NCBI GenBank assembly: GCA_900768515.1
Contig: CAAGDG010000105.1
Coordinates: 1-7,428, forward strand
Direction: 5' to 3'
From: Lentisphaeria bacterium
GTDB taxonomy: Bacteria > Verrucomicrobiota > Lentisphaeria > Victivallales > Victivallaceae
DNA length: 7,428 bases
Made by a program: the position numbers and the translations under genes. How positions within the stretch are numbered: the first letter of the stretch is position 1; every line of letters starts with the position of its first letter. Positions 1-6,682 of this stretch are shown piece by piece. The notes under the pieces were generated by a model. That model searched no databases. It was not told where the DNA came from and saw nothing but the letters and a program-made list of their open reading frames with translations.

Positions 1-101
1 CTGTTTGCCGCCACTTTTTTCTTATCGAGAGGCGGAAAGCGATTGCCGCGCTTTTAGGGGAGTTTGACTGGCTGCAGATCGTTACGCTGATCATCAGTGC
101 G

Positions 102-797
102 ATGCTGATCGGCATCAACAAAACCGCGCTGCCGGGGATCGGTGTGCTGCCGGTGGTTCTTCTGAGCATGATGTTTCCGGGGCGGCTCTCGACCGGACTG
201 CAGCTGATCATGCTGGCGATGGCGGATCTGATGGCGGTCGCCTATTACCGGCGAAAGGCGGATTGGCGGATTGTTCTGCGGTTGCTGCCGTGGGCTTTTG
301 TCGGACTGGCGATCGGTTCCGGTGTGCTCCGGCTGATTCCGCCGGAAGAGGATCTGCTGATGCGCCGGCTGATCGGTGGAATCGTGCTGGGACTGATGGC
401 GCTCAACTTCATCCGCGCCCGGATCGCGCCGGACCGGATGCCGACCGGAATCGTCGCAGGAGGCTTCTTCGGGACGCTGCTCGGCATAACCACCCAGCTG
501 GCGAATGCGGCCGGACCGGTGGCTTCGATTTTTTTCCTCGCCATGAAATTGCCCAAGGATAAGTTCATGGGGTGCAACGCCTGGTTCTTCCTGATCGTCA
601 ACTACACCAAGCTGCCGATTTTCATCTGGGAGGGGCGGATTACGATGGAGTCGTTCCGGATCGACCTGCTGATGATTCCGTTTCTGCTGCTGGGCGGCAT
701 CTTCGGCATTTATTTGCTGCCCCGGATGCCGCAGAAGCTCTTCGAAAACATTATTCAGGTGCTGATTCTGATTTCCGCGGTCAAGCTGTTTTTCTGA
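102..797 (+). CDS. TauE/SafE (TSUP) family membrane permease; start uncertain
   Basis: This is a polytopic inner-membrane protein of the TauE/SafE (TSUP, formerly DUF81) family, whose members export or import small organic or sulfur-containing anions; the substrate cannot be told from sequence. The protein is almost wholly hydrophobic helices. Two half-repeats are visible. The first starts at GINKTALPGIGVLP (residues 4-17). The second carries TTQLANAAGP (130-139), then the loop KLPKDKF and AWFFLIVNYTKLP (160-172), the typical second-half signature. From the ATG at 102 the protein has 231 residues, slightly short for the family (about 240-270). No Shine-Dalgarno precedes that ATG, and the frame is open to the left edge, reading GEFDWLQIVTLIISA just before it, which looks like the front of helix 1. 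No in-frame ATG, GTG or TTG exists upstream within the window, so the real start is a rare codon (ATT 42 or CTG 72) or lies off the edge. It converges on the adaptor gene and has no sulfur-metabolism neighbour here. Confidence 0.85.
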   Translation: MLIGINKTALPGIGVLPVVLLSMMFPGRLSTGLQLIMLAMADLMAVAYYRRKADWRIVLRLLPWAFVGLAIGSGVLRLIPPEEDLLMRRLIGGIVLGLMALNFIRARIAPDRMPTGIVAGGFFGTLLGITTQLANAAGPVASIFFLAMKLPKDKFMGCNAWFFLIVNYTKLPIFIWEGRITMESFRIDLLMIPFLLLGGIFGIYLLPRMPQKLFENIIQVLILISAVKLFF

Positions 798-804
798 GCG
801 CTCA
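795..804. repeat. 10-bp perfect palindrome holding both convergent stop codons
   Basis: TGAGCGCTCA is a perfect palindrome. Its first three bases are the TGA stop of the permease and its last three are, on the other strand, the TGA stop of the adaptor. A second perfect stem, CCGGC-gca-GCCGG, follows at 805-817 inside the last adaptor codons. Neither hairpin is followed by a T-tract on either strand, so a standard intrinsic terminator is not supported. Confidence 0.6.
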
Positions 805-2166
805 CCGGCGCAGCCGGAGCCGCATTCCCGGTTTCAGTTCCGGTGCGGTCGCCAACGGCTGCGCTCCCGGAATTGTCAGTACCGTCACCGGGAGGACGGT
901 GAATTTCCCGGGTTCGGTTTCCGCGACGACGTGGAAACCGGAATTGCCCTGATTCGGCTGGAGCGCCGTTTCCGGAACCGAAAAAAACGCATCATTTCCC
1001 AGCGCGGAGAAACGAACTTTGACCTCTTCTCCCGGCAGGAAACGGTGCCGGCGGGAGAGGCAGACCACCGGAGCGCCGCTCTCGACCGCCTCCGGGACTT
1101 CCAGTGCGATCAGGTCCCCGCGTTTCAATCCCGCACTGCGGATGCCGCGCAGCCGGGTATCTCCGTATTGCAGCTGCACGTCTGCCGGTTCGATTGCGAT
1201 CTGTTCGAGGGCGGTGACGCCGTCCGCCCGGTTGTCCCGGAACTTCCAGACGAAGTTCCGGCCCTCAAGAGAGTGAACGGCATTTGCCGGAACCCAGAAT
1301 GGCGCGCCCGGCGCTGTGAGCGCACGAACCGGGGCGACTCCGTCGATGGTCGGGAGCGGATTTCCGTCCGGCCCTTTCACCTGCGGCACAACCCATGGAT
1401 TGGGAAGGTCGCAATGGAAGGCTCCGGCCGTTTCTCCCGGCGTCAGGAGGGCGGAGGTTTCGGTGCCATCCAAAGCGACCACGGTGATTTGCGGGGAGGC
1501 GGCCGCACGCGGAGCACTTTCCGGCGGCAGTGCAATCCGGATTCGCACCGGATCGATCATCGCGATTTTCAGGATGGGGTCTCCGACGTCGACGGATGCG
1601 CCTTCGGACTGGTAACTCTCGAGCACCACCGCCCGGTAGGGCGCCCGGATCCGACAGTGTTCCACGACTTGCCGGGCACGTTCCAGTTCGAGTTTCGACT
1701 TGTCGCGATCAATGACCGCGGATTCATAAAGCGCCAGCGTCTCATCATACTGGCGGCGGCTGACGGCATTTTTTCTGAGCAGTTCCTGATCGCGCTGGTA
1801 GTTGCTCTGCTTTTCCCGCAGCAGGGCTTCCGCCTGGCGGAGCCGCGCCTCGGCAATTTTCACATCGCTTTCGGGAAGCTCCGTGTCCTGTTCCGCGAGC
1901 AGATCGCCGGGGACCGCGAGGTTGCCTGCCAGATCAAGGATGTTGCCGCGGGCCAGGGTTCCCGGCGTCTCGACGAAAGAGAGTCGGCCTTTGGCTTCGA
2001 AGGAGAGGGTGGTGACTTTTGCGTAATCCACCGTGCCGGTCGCCGTGGCCGGGACGGGACGGGAGAGGATGAAATACTCCTGCTGCGTTTCATCCGCTCC
2101 GGAAACGCCCGCGGCGGCCAGCAGGATCCCGGCTGCCGTGACACTGCGGGTCATTTGTAAAAGCAT
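802..2166 (-). CDS. Periplasmic adaptor (HlyD/RND-type membrane fusion protein)
   Basis: This 454-residue protein is a membrane fusion protein, the periplasmic link between an inner-membrane pump and an outer-membrane channel. Residues 1-24 form a signal peptide (TRS, then a hydrophobic run ending VSGA before DE). The first lipoyl half lies around 54-94 and ends GDLLAEQD. An alpha-helical, charged coiled-coil hairpin spans about 99-170. The second lipoyl half follows at 171-205 (IRAPYRAVVL...EGASVDVGDPILKI). A beta-barrel comes next, then a membrane-proximal-like segment starting VPANAV (292-297) and ending GLKRGDLI (346-353). A second segment follows, with LPGEEVKVRF (377-386), VPETAL (397-402) and a terminal ELKPGMRLRL. 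The ATG at 2166 is supported by GGAGG six nt upstream. The codirectional upstream gene is GH36, 137 bp away, and the downstream neighbour points the other way, so no pump or TolC-like gene is adjacent. Its partner and substrate are unknown. Confidence 0.88.
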   Translation of the reverse strand: MLLQMTRSVTAAGILLAAAGVSGADETQQEYFILSRPVPATATGTVDYAKVTTLSFEAKGRLSFVETPGTLARGNILDLAGNLAVPGDLLAEQDTELPESDVKIAEARLRQAEALLREKQSNYQRDQELLRKNAVSRRQYDETLALYESAVIDRDKSKLELERARQVVEHCRIRAPYRAVVLESYQSEGASVDVGDPILKIAMIDPVRIRIALPPESAPRAAASPQITVVALDGTETSALLTPGETAGAFHCDLPNPWVVPQVKGPDGNPLPTIDGVAPVRALTAPGAPFWVPANAVHSLEGRNFVWKFRDNRADGVTALEQIAIEPADVQLQYGDTRLRGIRSAGLKRGDLIALEVPEAVESGAPVVCLSRRHRFLPGEEVKVRFSALGNDAFFSVPETALQPNQGNSGFHVVAETEPGKFTVLPVTVLTIPGAQPLATAPELKPGMRLRLRR

Positions 2167-2303
2167 GTTCCACCTCCCGAAGTATTTCGCTTGCCGCTTC
2201 AGATGTCCGATTTATTAGCTTACCATATTTCCATCGAAAATCAAGCGCTTCTTGCGGAAAGACCGGAAATGTTTTGCTCATGGAAGGCGCGTTGAACGTT
2301 TTT
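2167..2303 (-). promoter_or_regulatory. Intergenic region upstream of the adaptor gene
   Basis: This 137-bp gap separates the GH36 stop from the adaptor start, both on the - strand. It is clearly more AT-rich than the flanking genes. Read on the - strand it contains TTGATT, 16 nt, then TAAGCT, followed by AATAAAT, a weak candidate promoter. It ends in a strong ribosome binding site (GGGAGGTGG, with GGAGG at 2173-2177). An AAGCGCTT palindrome within CAAG-aagcg-CTTG followed by ATTTT could be a weak terminator for GH36. The spacing suggests the adaptor has its own promoter, but no element here is strong enough to be sure. Confidence 0.3.
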
Positions 2304-4481
2304 TCACCGTTTCCGCTCTTTCAGGTGGAAGATTCGGCAGTCGAAGTCGCCGAAAAGTTCGACTGGAATTCCGACCCTGGCCGCTCCGCGGCCGGAGATC
2401 GGCGGGTAGCGGAACCGCCGTGCCCGGTTGTCGTCCGGCGCCTTTTCGCCGTAACAGGTGATTTCGTAAAGGGCGTCGGGGTTGAGTCCGGCGAGTTTCA
2501 GCGGCGGAATCGCGTCGGCGAACTGCATCGAACCCCCGAGCAGAAACACGACCGCCTCGGAACGGTCCGGCGCGACAGATTCATAGGCCGCCCAGGGATG
2601 TTCCCGGTGGCTTGAGAGCCGGTAGAGGTCGCCGAAATTGGTTACATGGCGCAGTTTTTTGTAGAGGTCGGTGTAATTGCGGATCTCCTGAAGTTCGGCT
2701 TCGGTGCATTGCGTGAGGTCCTTGCCGCAGGCGAGCGACCCCAGCATGCCGCAGAACGCCTGGAACTGCAGCGGCGTCTTCCGGTGGTTGACATGATACA
2801 TCGAATCGCTGATGTGACAGCCCCCGCCGGCCATCCGGGGTGGATTGACCATCGTGAATCCCTCGTGAAGTTTGAGGACGTCGAGCGCGTCCTGATTGTC
2901 GCTGCGGTTCATGCGCCCGAAGAAGCGGGTCATGGCGAGGTCGGCCCGGGAGGCTCCCGAGGAGCAGTTCTCCATCAGGAGCTCGGGGAAGTCGGCGCCG
3001 AGCCGTTCGAAGATCCAGTGAAGATTGTGTACGTAATCGATCCAGATCCGCCCCTGCTGTTCCGGCGGAAGCTCGCCCCAGCCGGGGGAGCTGACGAAAC
3101 AGTTCATGTCGAGCTTAAGGTATTGGATCCCGGTTTCGGAAATGAGTTTGTGAAGCCGCCGGTACAGGTACTCCGCCACGTCGCGCCGGGCGAGGTTCAG
3201 CATCACCGAGGTGCGGTTGACGTCGGCGCGATAACGGGTGAGGGGTTCGCCCCCCGGGTAGCGCATCGCCCACTCCGGATGCTTTTTGTAGAGGTCGCTG
3301 GCCAGCTCGTAGGATTCGATTTCGACCCAGAGGCCGAACTCCATGCCGAGCGATCGGACCGTTTCGATGACCGGCTTGAGGCCGTTGGGGAACTTCACCG
3401 GATCGGGGAACCAGTCGCCGAGCGCATGCTGCCAGCCGTCGTCGATCACGAAGAGTTCCGCTCCGATCCGGTTCGCGAGCCTCGCCGCGCGCAGGATGTT
3501 CTCCTCGTTGACGTGGATGTTGATGCAGCCCCATGAGTTGAAGATCACCGGCATCGGCCGCGAGGCGACCGCCGGCGGCAGCACATGACGCATCTGGTAG
3601 CGGTGCAGCACCCGGCTGGCGCCGCTGAACCCGGCCGGACTCCAGCCGCCGGAGAAGAGCGGCGTCGTAAAACATTCTCCCGGCCGGAGGTGGAGGCGGT
3701 TGTCAAAATCGTGGATGCCGCCGGTGACGGCGGTGCGGTCGTAAGGATCCCGCTCGACGGCGATCTTCCAGTTGCCGCTCCAGTGGAGCGCCCCGAAGAA
3801 GACCTCGCCGGAGAGTTCGTCGGCATTCCCCGCGTCGATGGCGAAAAAGGGTACCGCAAAGGGACCGGAGAGACCGGTGCGGCTCTCCAGGACGACTTTC
3901 CCTGTCGTCACCGGAACGCGGTCGATCATCGCCTCTTTGCCCCAGTGTCCGGAGAGGTGGGTCAACCGCCAGGGGGAGGGGGCGGCGGGCAGCTGCCAGA
4001 CGGCGGAGGCGAAGTTTTCGAGTTCGACCGGGGTTTCCGCATGATTGACGATTTCGCTCCAGCGGTCGATAAGTTCGAGTTCCGGCCAGACGCGGTAGAA
4101 GAGTTTGACGGTGAGGGGATGGGCCTCCTCTTCGAGGAGGAGCTCCAGAATTTCGTGATCCGGCTCCTTCCGGATCCGGCTGCCGGCGAAGCGGAAGCGG
4201 GTGGCGCGCACGCCGTCGGCGTACTCCGCTTTGATGGCGCACTCATGGTAATATTCTCCGCCGAAGGCGGGATACTCCTGCAGACTGTTGTTCCGCTGCC
4301 GTTCGGAACAGTGGCGGTGCCACTGCCGGTCGCCGGCGTCGGGGAGGTCGTCGGCGCGATCGAGTCCAGCCCCCCAGTAAAGGTTGACCGGCCTGCTGTT
4401 TTCCTGGATTTCGAAAGCATAGCTCATCTCACCGGCGGTGAGCAGAAAGCGGTTTCCGGAACGGTCGATGGAGATGCTCAT
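2304..4481 (-). CDS. GH36-family alpha-galactosidase
   Basis: This 725-residue glycoside hydrolase of family GH36 would release terminal alpha-galactose from oligosaccharides by a retaining mechanism. An N-terminal beta-sandwich domain (about 1-290) precedes the catalytic barrel. Visible motifs are NSWGCI (315-320), IDDGWQ (346-351), FGLWVEIES (382-390), YLKLDMN (454-460) with Asp458 in the nucleophile position, ENCSSG (504-509), and RSDNQDA (526-532) with Asp528 in the acid/base position. GLWVEIES replaces the more usual GLW-EPE. Length fits the family (about 700-750). No signal peptide is seen, so it is probably cytoplasmic. The ATG at 4481 is chosen because it lies 4 nt after the GH130 stop and has AAAGGAA nine nt upstream (4491-4497). 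The frame stays open to an ATG at 4649, but that extension would overlap GH130 and is low-complexity Ser/Pro/Arg. It is probably cotranscribed and translationally coupled with GH130. An alpha-N-acetylgalactosaminidase activity is a less likely alternative. Confidence 0.92.
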   Translation of the reverse strand: MSISIDRSGNRFLLTAGEMSYAFEIQENSRPVNLYWGAGLDRADDLPDAGDRQWHRHCSERQRNNSLQEYPAFGGEYYHECAIKAEYADGVRATRFRFAGSRIRKEPDHEILELLLEEEAHPLTVKLFYRVWPELELIDRWSEIVNHAETPVELENFASAVWQLPAAPSPWRLTHLSGHWGKEAMIDRVPVTTGKVVLESRTGLSGPFAVPFFAIDAGNADELSGEVFFGALHWSGNWKIAVERDPYDRTAVTGGIHDFDNRLHLRPGECFTTPLFSGGWSPAGFSGASRVLHRYQMRHVLPPAVASRPMPVIFNSWGCINIHVNEENILRAARLANRIGAELFVIDDGWQHALGDWFPDPVKFPNGLKPVIETVRSLGMEFGLWVEIESYELASDLYKKHPEWAMRYPGGEPLTRYRADVNRTSVMLNLARRDVAEYLYRRLHKLISETGIQYLKLDMNCFVSSPGWGELPPEQQGRIWIDYVHNLHWIFERLGADFPELLMENCSSGASRADLAMTRFFGRMNRSDNQDALDVLKLHEGFTMVNPPRMAGGGCHISDSMYHVNHRKTPLQFQAFCGMLGSLACGKDLTQCTEAELQEIRNYTDLYKKLRHVTNFGDLYRLSSHREHPWAAYESVAPDRSEAVVFLLGGSMQFADAIPPLKLAGLNPDALYEITCYGEKAPDDNRARRFRYPPISGRGAARVGIPVELFGDFDCRIFHLKERKR

Positions 4482-4485
4482 GGCT

Positions 4486-5445
4486 TCAGATTCCTTTGAG
4501 GCAGCCCTCGATGATCTTGTCAAGGTCGCCGGTCGCGAGGTTGGTGGTGGTGTCGGCGCCGCCGTAGTAGATGCGCAGTTCCCGGGTTTTGAAATCGGCG
4601 ATCGCTCCGGTGGCGAAGACAACTTCGGGGATGACGCCGCAATGTTCATACTCCATCTCCGGAGTGAGGAGGTAGCGGTTCATGAGGCCGATGATCTTCT
4701 CCGGATTTTCAAGGTCGAGCAGCAGCGCGCCGAGACTGTAGCGGAACCCGGAGAAGGTATTCTGAACGCCATGGATGATTTCCAGCCACCCTTTTTCGGT
4801 TTTAATTGGTACAGAAGGACCGATCTTCAGGTTGTTCCACGGCATGAAATCGCGCTGGATCAGCGGTCGGTATTCCCCCCAGTGGATCAGGTCGGGAGAG
4901 CGGGAAATCCAGATGTTCGCACAGGATTTCTCGTAAGGGGCGCTCAAACTGTAGGGACGGTCGAGCCGGACGTATTGTCCATCGATCTTTTCCGGGAAGA
5001 GGCAGGGAACACGGTTGTGCGGCAGCGCGATGATTTCGATCGGCTCCGCAGAGAGAAAGTCGGTGGTCCGGTAGAGGAGCGCACAGCATCCCCAGCGGGA
5101 GTTGGCCGGACGCATGATGTAGTAGCAGTGATCCTCGGGAAAGGAGGTGACCCGGCAGTCGATCGGATGGAAATCGAGTTCGCCGAAGCGTTTGGCCGGA
5201 TCGACTTCGAAGAGCGGTTTCTCGTGGATGTCGAAATGGATTCCGTCGCGGCTCTCCGCCACGTGGCAGCGGGCGAACCTTTCGTTGCGCATCGTGACCG
5301 ACAGCAGCAGGATGGTGCGGCCGTCCGGCGTCATCACCTGTCCGGGGTTGAAGATCTGATCTGCCGCGCCGTAAGGGAATTCCTCGGGGCGGAACAGGGG
5401 ATTGTGTTCGCTCCGAACCAGCATCGACTTGAAGAGCCTCGACAT
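4486..5445 (-). CDS. GH130-family mannoside phosphorylase or hydrolase
   Basis: This 319-residue five-bladed beta-propeller enzyme resembles GH130, whose members phosphorolyse beta-mannosyl linkages (mannosyl-glucose, mannooligosaccharides, mannosyl-GlcNAc) or hydrolyse beta-1,2-mannosides. Family landmarks are HNPLFRP (14-20), FNPGQV (32-37), ESRDGIHF (64-71), WNNLKIGPSVPIKTEKGWLEIIHG (split around Lys207 and His225), YSLGALLLDLENP (236-248), YEHCGVIPEVVFATG (266-280) and YYGGADT (293-299). The usual catalytic motif EDPR is here IDCR (95-98): Asp96 and Arg98 remain, but Glu and Pro are replaced. Lys207 and His225 sit where phosphorylases bind phosphate, as far as memory serves, which favours a phosphorylase. 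Nine cysteines are present and no signal peptide is seen, so it is probably cytoplasmic. It is the first gene of the operon, 4 nt ahead of GH36. A GGAAAGG ribosome binding site precedes ATG 5445. The family call is strong; the exact substrate is unknown. Confidence 0.87.
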   Translation of the reverse strand: MSRLFKSMLVRSEHNPLFRPEEFPYGAADQIFNPGQVMTPDGRTILLLSVTMRNERFARCHVAESRDGIHFDIHEKPLFEVDPAKRFGELDFHPIDCRVTSFPEDHCYYIMRPANSRWGCCALLYRTTDFLSAEPIEIIALPHNRVPCLFPEKIDGQYVRLDRPYSLSAPYEKSCANIWISRSPDLIHWGEYRPLIQRDFMPWNNLKIGPSVPIKTEKGWLEIIHGVQNTFSGFRYSLGALLLDLENPEKIIGLMNRYLLTPEMEYEHCGVIPEVVFATGAIADFKTRELRIYYGGADTTTNLATGDLDKIIEGCLKGI

Positions 5446-5474
5446 AACTTGCCTTTCCGTTTTTTGTGTGGGAA

Positions 5475-5493
5475 CCGGAGGCGGAGTCTCCGG
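5475..5493 (-). promoter_or_regulatory. Hairpin in the leader of the GH130-GH36 transcript
   Basis: CCGGAG (5475-5480) and CTCCGG (5488-5493) form a perfect 6-bp stem around a 7-nt loop. An alternative nested symmetry is GGAG-T-CTCC at 5483-5491. It lies between the predicted -10 box and the GH130 ribosome binding site, so it would be transcribed. It could be a leader hairpin or a protein-binding palindrome; no T-run follows it. Confidence 0.35.
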
Positions 5494-5504
5494 CGTCGAG
5501 TATT

Positions 5505-5533
5505 AGTGTAAGCGGTCCGCGGAGAAATGACAA
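5505..5533 (-). promoter_or_regulatory. Predicted sigma70-like promoter for GH130-GH36
   Basis: On the - strand there is TTGTCA (5533-5528, 5 of 6 matches to TTGACA), exactly 17 nt, then TACACT (5510-5505, 4 of 6 matches to TATAAT). Transcription would begin near 5498, giving a leader of about 50 nt before ATG 5445. The spacer contains the palindrome TCCGCGGA. Candidate operator sequences overlap both boxes, which fits control by the divergent LacI-type regulator. Confidence 0.5.
5507..5514 (+). promoter_or_regulatory. cre-like LacI-family half-site
   Basis: TGTAAGCG matches the left half of the catabolite-responsive element bound by CcpA-type LacI-family proteins (TGTAAGCG-CTTACA type). The right half is not conserved here; GTCCGC follows. 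It overlaps the predicted -10 box of the enzyme operon, a position suited to repression. A single half-site can occur by chance, so this is tentative. Confidence 0.25.
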
Positions 5534-5546
5534 GCTTTCACTGTCA
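5528..5546. promoter_or_regulatory. Candidate operator: inverted repeat over the -35 box
   Basis: TGACA (5528-5532) and TGTCA (5542-5546) are perfect inverted arms around nine nt. The inner sequence contains the palindrome AAGCTT, and TGACAAGCTTTCA is itself nearly symmetric. The left arm is part of the predicted -35 box of the GH130 promoter, so a protein bound here would block polymerase. It also lies just upstream of the predicted promoter of the regulator, which would allow autoregulation. Confidence 0.35.
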
Positions 5547-5552
5547 CTCTTT

Positions 5553-5580
5553 TAGACAATAATATGCAAAAAAATACAAA
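5553..5580 (+). promoter_or_regulatory. Predicted promoter of the LacI-family regulator
   Basis: TAGACA (5553-5558, 5 of 6 matches to TTGACA), a 16-nt spacer rich in A and T, then TACAAA (5575-5580, 4 of 6 matches). This AT-rich stretch stands out in a GC-rich window. Transcription would start near 5587 and leave about 65 nt before the ATG at 5652. Confidence 0.4.
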
Positions 5581-5651
5581 TATTGCAACAAAAAAGCTGG
5601 AAAATGATGGGCTTCGTGTTACGTTATCCGGAAAACGGAAGAGGAGGATCC

Positions 5652-6650
5652 ATGCGGAAAAAGAGCGGAACCGGAATTCGCCGGATCGCCGAGCTGGCGG
5701 GCGTGGACGCTTCGACCGTGTCGCGGGCCCTGAACTTTCGGGCGCACGTGCAACCCGAAACGGCGATGCGGATATTCGAGGCGGCGCGACGGATCGGATA
5801 TCGGCAGAAGACGTCCCGGCGGATCGTCGCATTGATCCTGCCGGAGAGCCGGATCCCACTCAAATGGTATTCGATCAACGTTTTGAATGCGCTGCGGATG
5901 GAGGCGCTCCGGCGGGACTGGCGGCTGGAGATTCTCTCGGGGGATCAGCTCGAACTCCTCAATGAACGTGTGGTAGGCGGGGTAATTTCGTTCGATTTCA
6001 GCAACCACCTGGCGGAGAAGATCGGTTCGACCCGCAATCTGCCGATGGTCTGCATCAACGATACGGCACGCCACATCGACGGGGTCTACTCGGTGTTTTC
6101 CAACGAATTTCAGGCGGTCAACCTGGCGGTCGGCCATCTGATCGGCTACGGACACCGCCGGATTGGAATGATCGTCAACGGCGATCCGGAATCCTGCTGC
6201 AACCGGACCCGCCGCGAAGCGTTCGACCGGATGACGCGGGCGCACAATCTGAACGCCTTTGCCGAATGCGTACAAGGGAACTGTTCGCAGGGAGAGCCGG
6301 AATCACTGGTGCGGCTGCTGCACGGCACGGTGCTCCGGATGGCGGAGTGCGGCGTCACGGCGCTTATCAATACCGGAGAGAGCGAGGCGGCGTCGGTGCT
6401 TCATTCGCTGGAGGTCTGCAAATTCCGGGTGCCGGAGGATTTCTCTCTGATCACCTGGGAGATGGTGGATGTCTCGAAGTTTCTTTCGCCGCCGCAGACC
6501 ACAGTCTGCCAGAACTTCGCCGAACTTTCCCGGCGGGCGTTTGATACGCTGGAAAAACTGATATCGGGGGAACCGGTCTGTCGGGATACCCTGGTGGACT
6601 ATCTGCTTTGTGACCGCTCCAGCGTCGCCGTCCCGCCGCGCGGACGGTGA
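5652..6650 (+). CDS. LacI-family transcriptional regulator
   Basis: This 332-residue regulator has an N-terminal LacI-type helix-turn-helix, IRRIAELAGVDASTVSRALN (9-28), and a periplasmic-binding-protein-like sugar-sensing domain from about 58. Sensor-domain landmarks are VVGGVISFDF (107-116), GHLIGYGHRRIGMI (161-174), CGVTALINTGE (233-243) and PEDFSLITWE (261-270). Between the conserved GY (49-50) and the first core strand IVALILP (58-64) there are only seven residues. Typical members have about 15, including the hinge helix with its L-A-R-x-L pattern, so that helix appears to be missing. Ten cysteines are spread through the sensor domain. The ATG at 5652 is preferred because GAGGAGG (5641-5647) lies just upstream; the in-frame TTG at 5583 has no such site. 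It is divergent from GH130-GH36 and is therefore their probable controller. The effector sugar is unknown. Confidence 0.88.
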   Translation: MRKKSGTGIRRIAELAGVDASTVSRALNFRAHVQPETAMRIFEAARRIGYRQKTSRRIVALILPESRIPLKWYSINVLNALRMEALRRDWRLEILSGDQLELLNERVVGGVISFDFSNHLAEKIGSTRNLPMVCINDTARHIDGVYSVFSNEFQAVNLAVGHLIGYGHRRIGMIVNGDPESCCNRTRREAFDRMTRAHNLNAFAECVQGNCSQGEPESLVRLLHGTVLRMAECGVTALINTGESEAASVLHSLEVCKFRVPEDFSLITWEMVDVSKFLSPPQTTVCQNFAELSRRAFDTLEKLISGEPVCRDTLVDYLLCDRSSVAVPPRGR

Positions 6651-6682
6651 AGCGCCGACACGTTTCATGCAGGAAAGAAAAA

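Noticed and set aside
1..57. Possible 3' end of an upstream + strand gene ending TAG at 55-57
   Set aside because: Only 18 codons are visible and a second frame is also open to a stop at 65-67, so neither can be supported as coding from this window.
931..2160. 409-residue open frame on the + strand opposite the adaptor
   Set aside because: It mirrors the adaptor gene, is rich in Arg and Gly with no recognisable domain, and arises from GC-rich codon use that depletes stops on the antisense strand. The adaptor itself has a signal peptide, clear domains and a ribosome binding site.
4482..4649. N-terminal extension of the GH36 frame to the ATG at 4649
   Set aside because: It would overlap GH130 by over 160 nt, its translation is low-complexity Ser/Pro/Arg, and the ATG at 4481 has a well-spaced ribosome binding site and starts like a GH36 N-terminus.
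5475..5493. Leader hairpin as a riboswitch or attenuator
   Set aside because: The predicted leader is only about 50 nt with one short stem, with no T-run and no resemblance to a known riboswitch class.
4438..5511. 357-residue open frame on the + strand opposite GH130
   Set aside because: It is antisense to a gene with strong family motifs and shows no domain of its own. The same applies to the long + strand frames opposite GH36 (2646-3536 and 3585-4499).
5583..5651. Earlier TTG start for the LacI-type regulator
   Set aside because: It adds 23 residues unlike the family, lacks a ribosome binding site and would begin almost on the predicted -10 box.
6628..6647. CCGTCC/GGACGG hairpin as terminator of the regulator
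   Set aside because: It lies within the last codons, has an 8-nt loop and is not followed by a T-tract.
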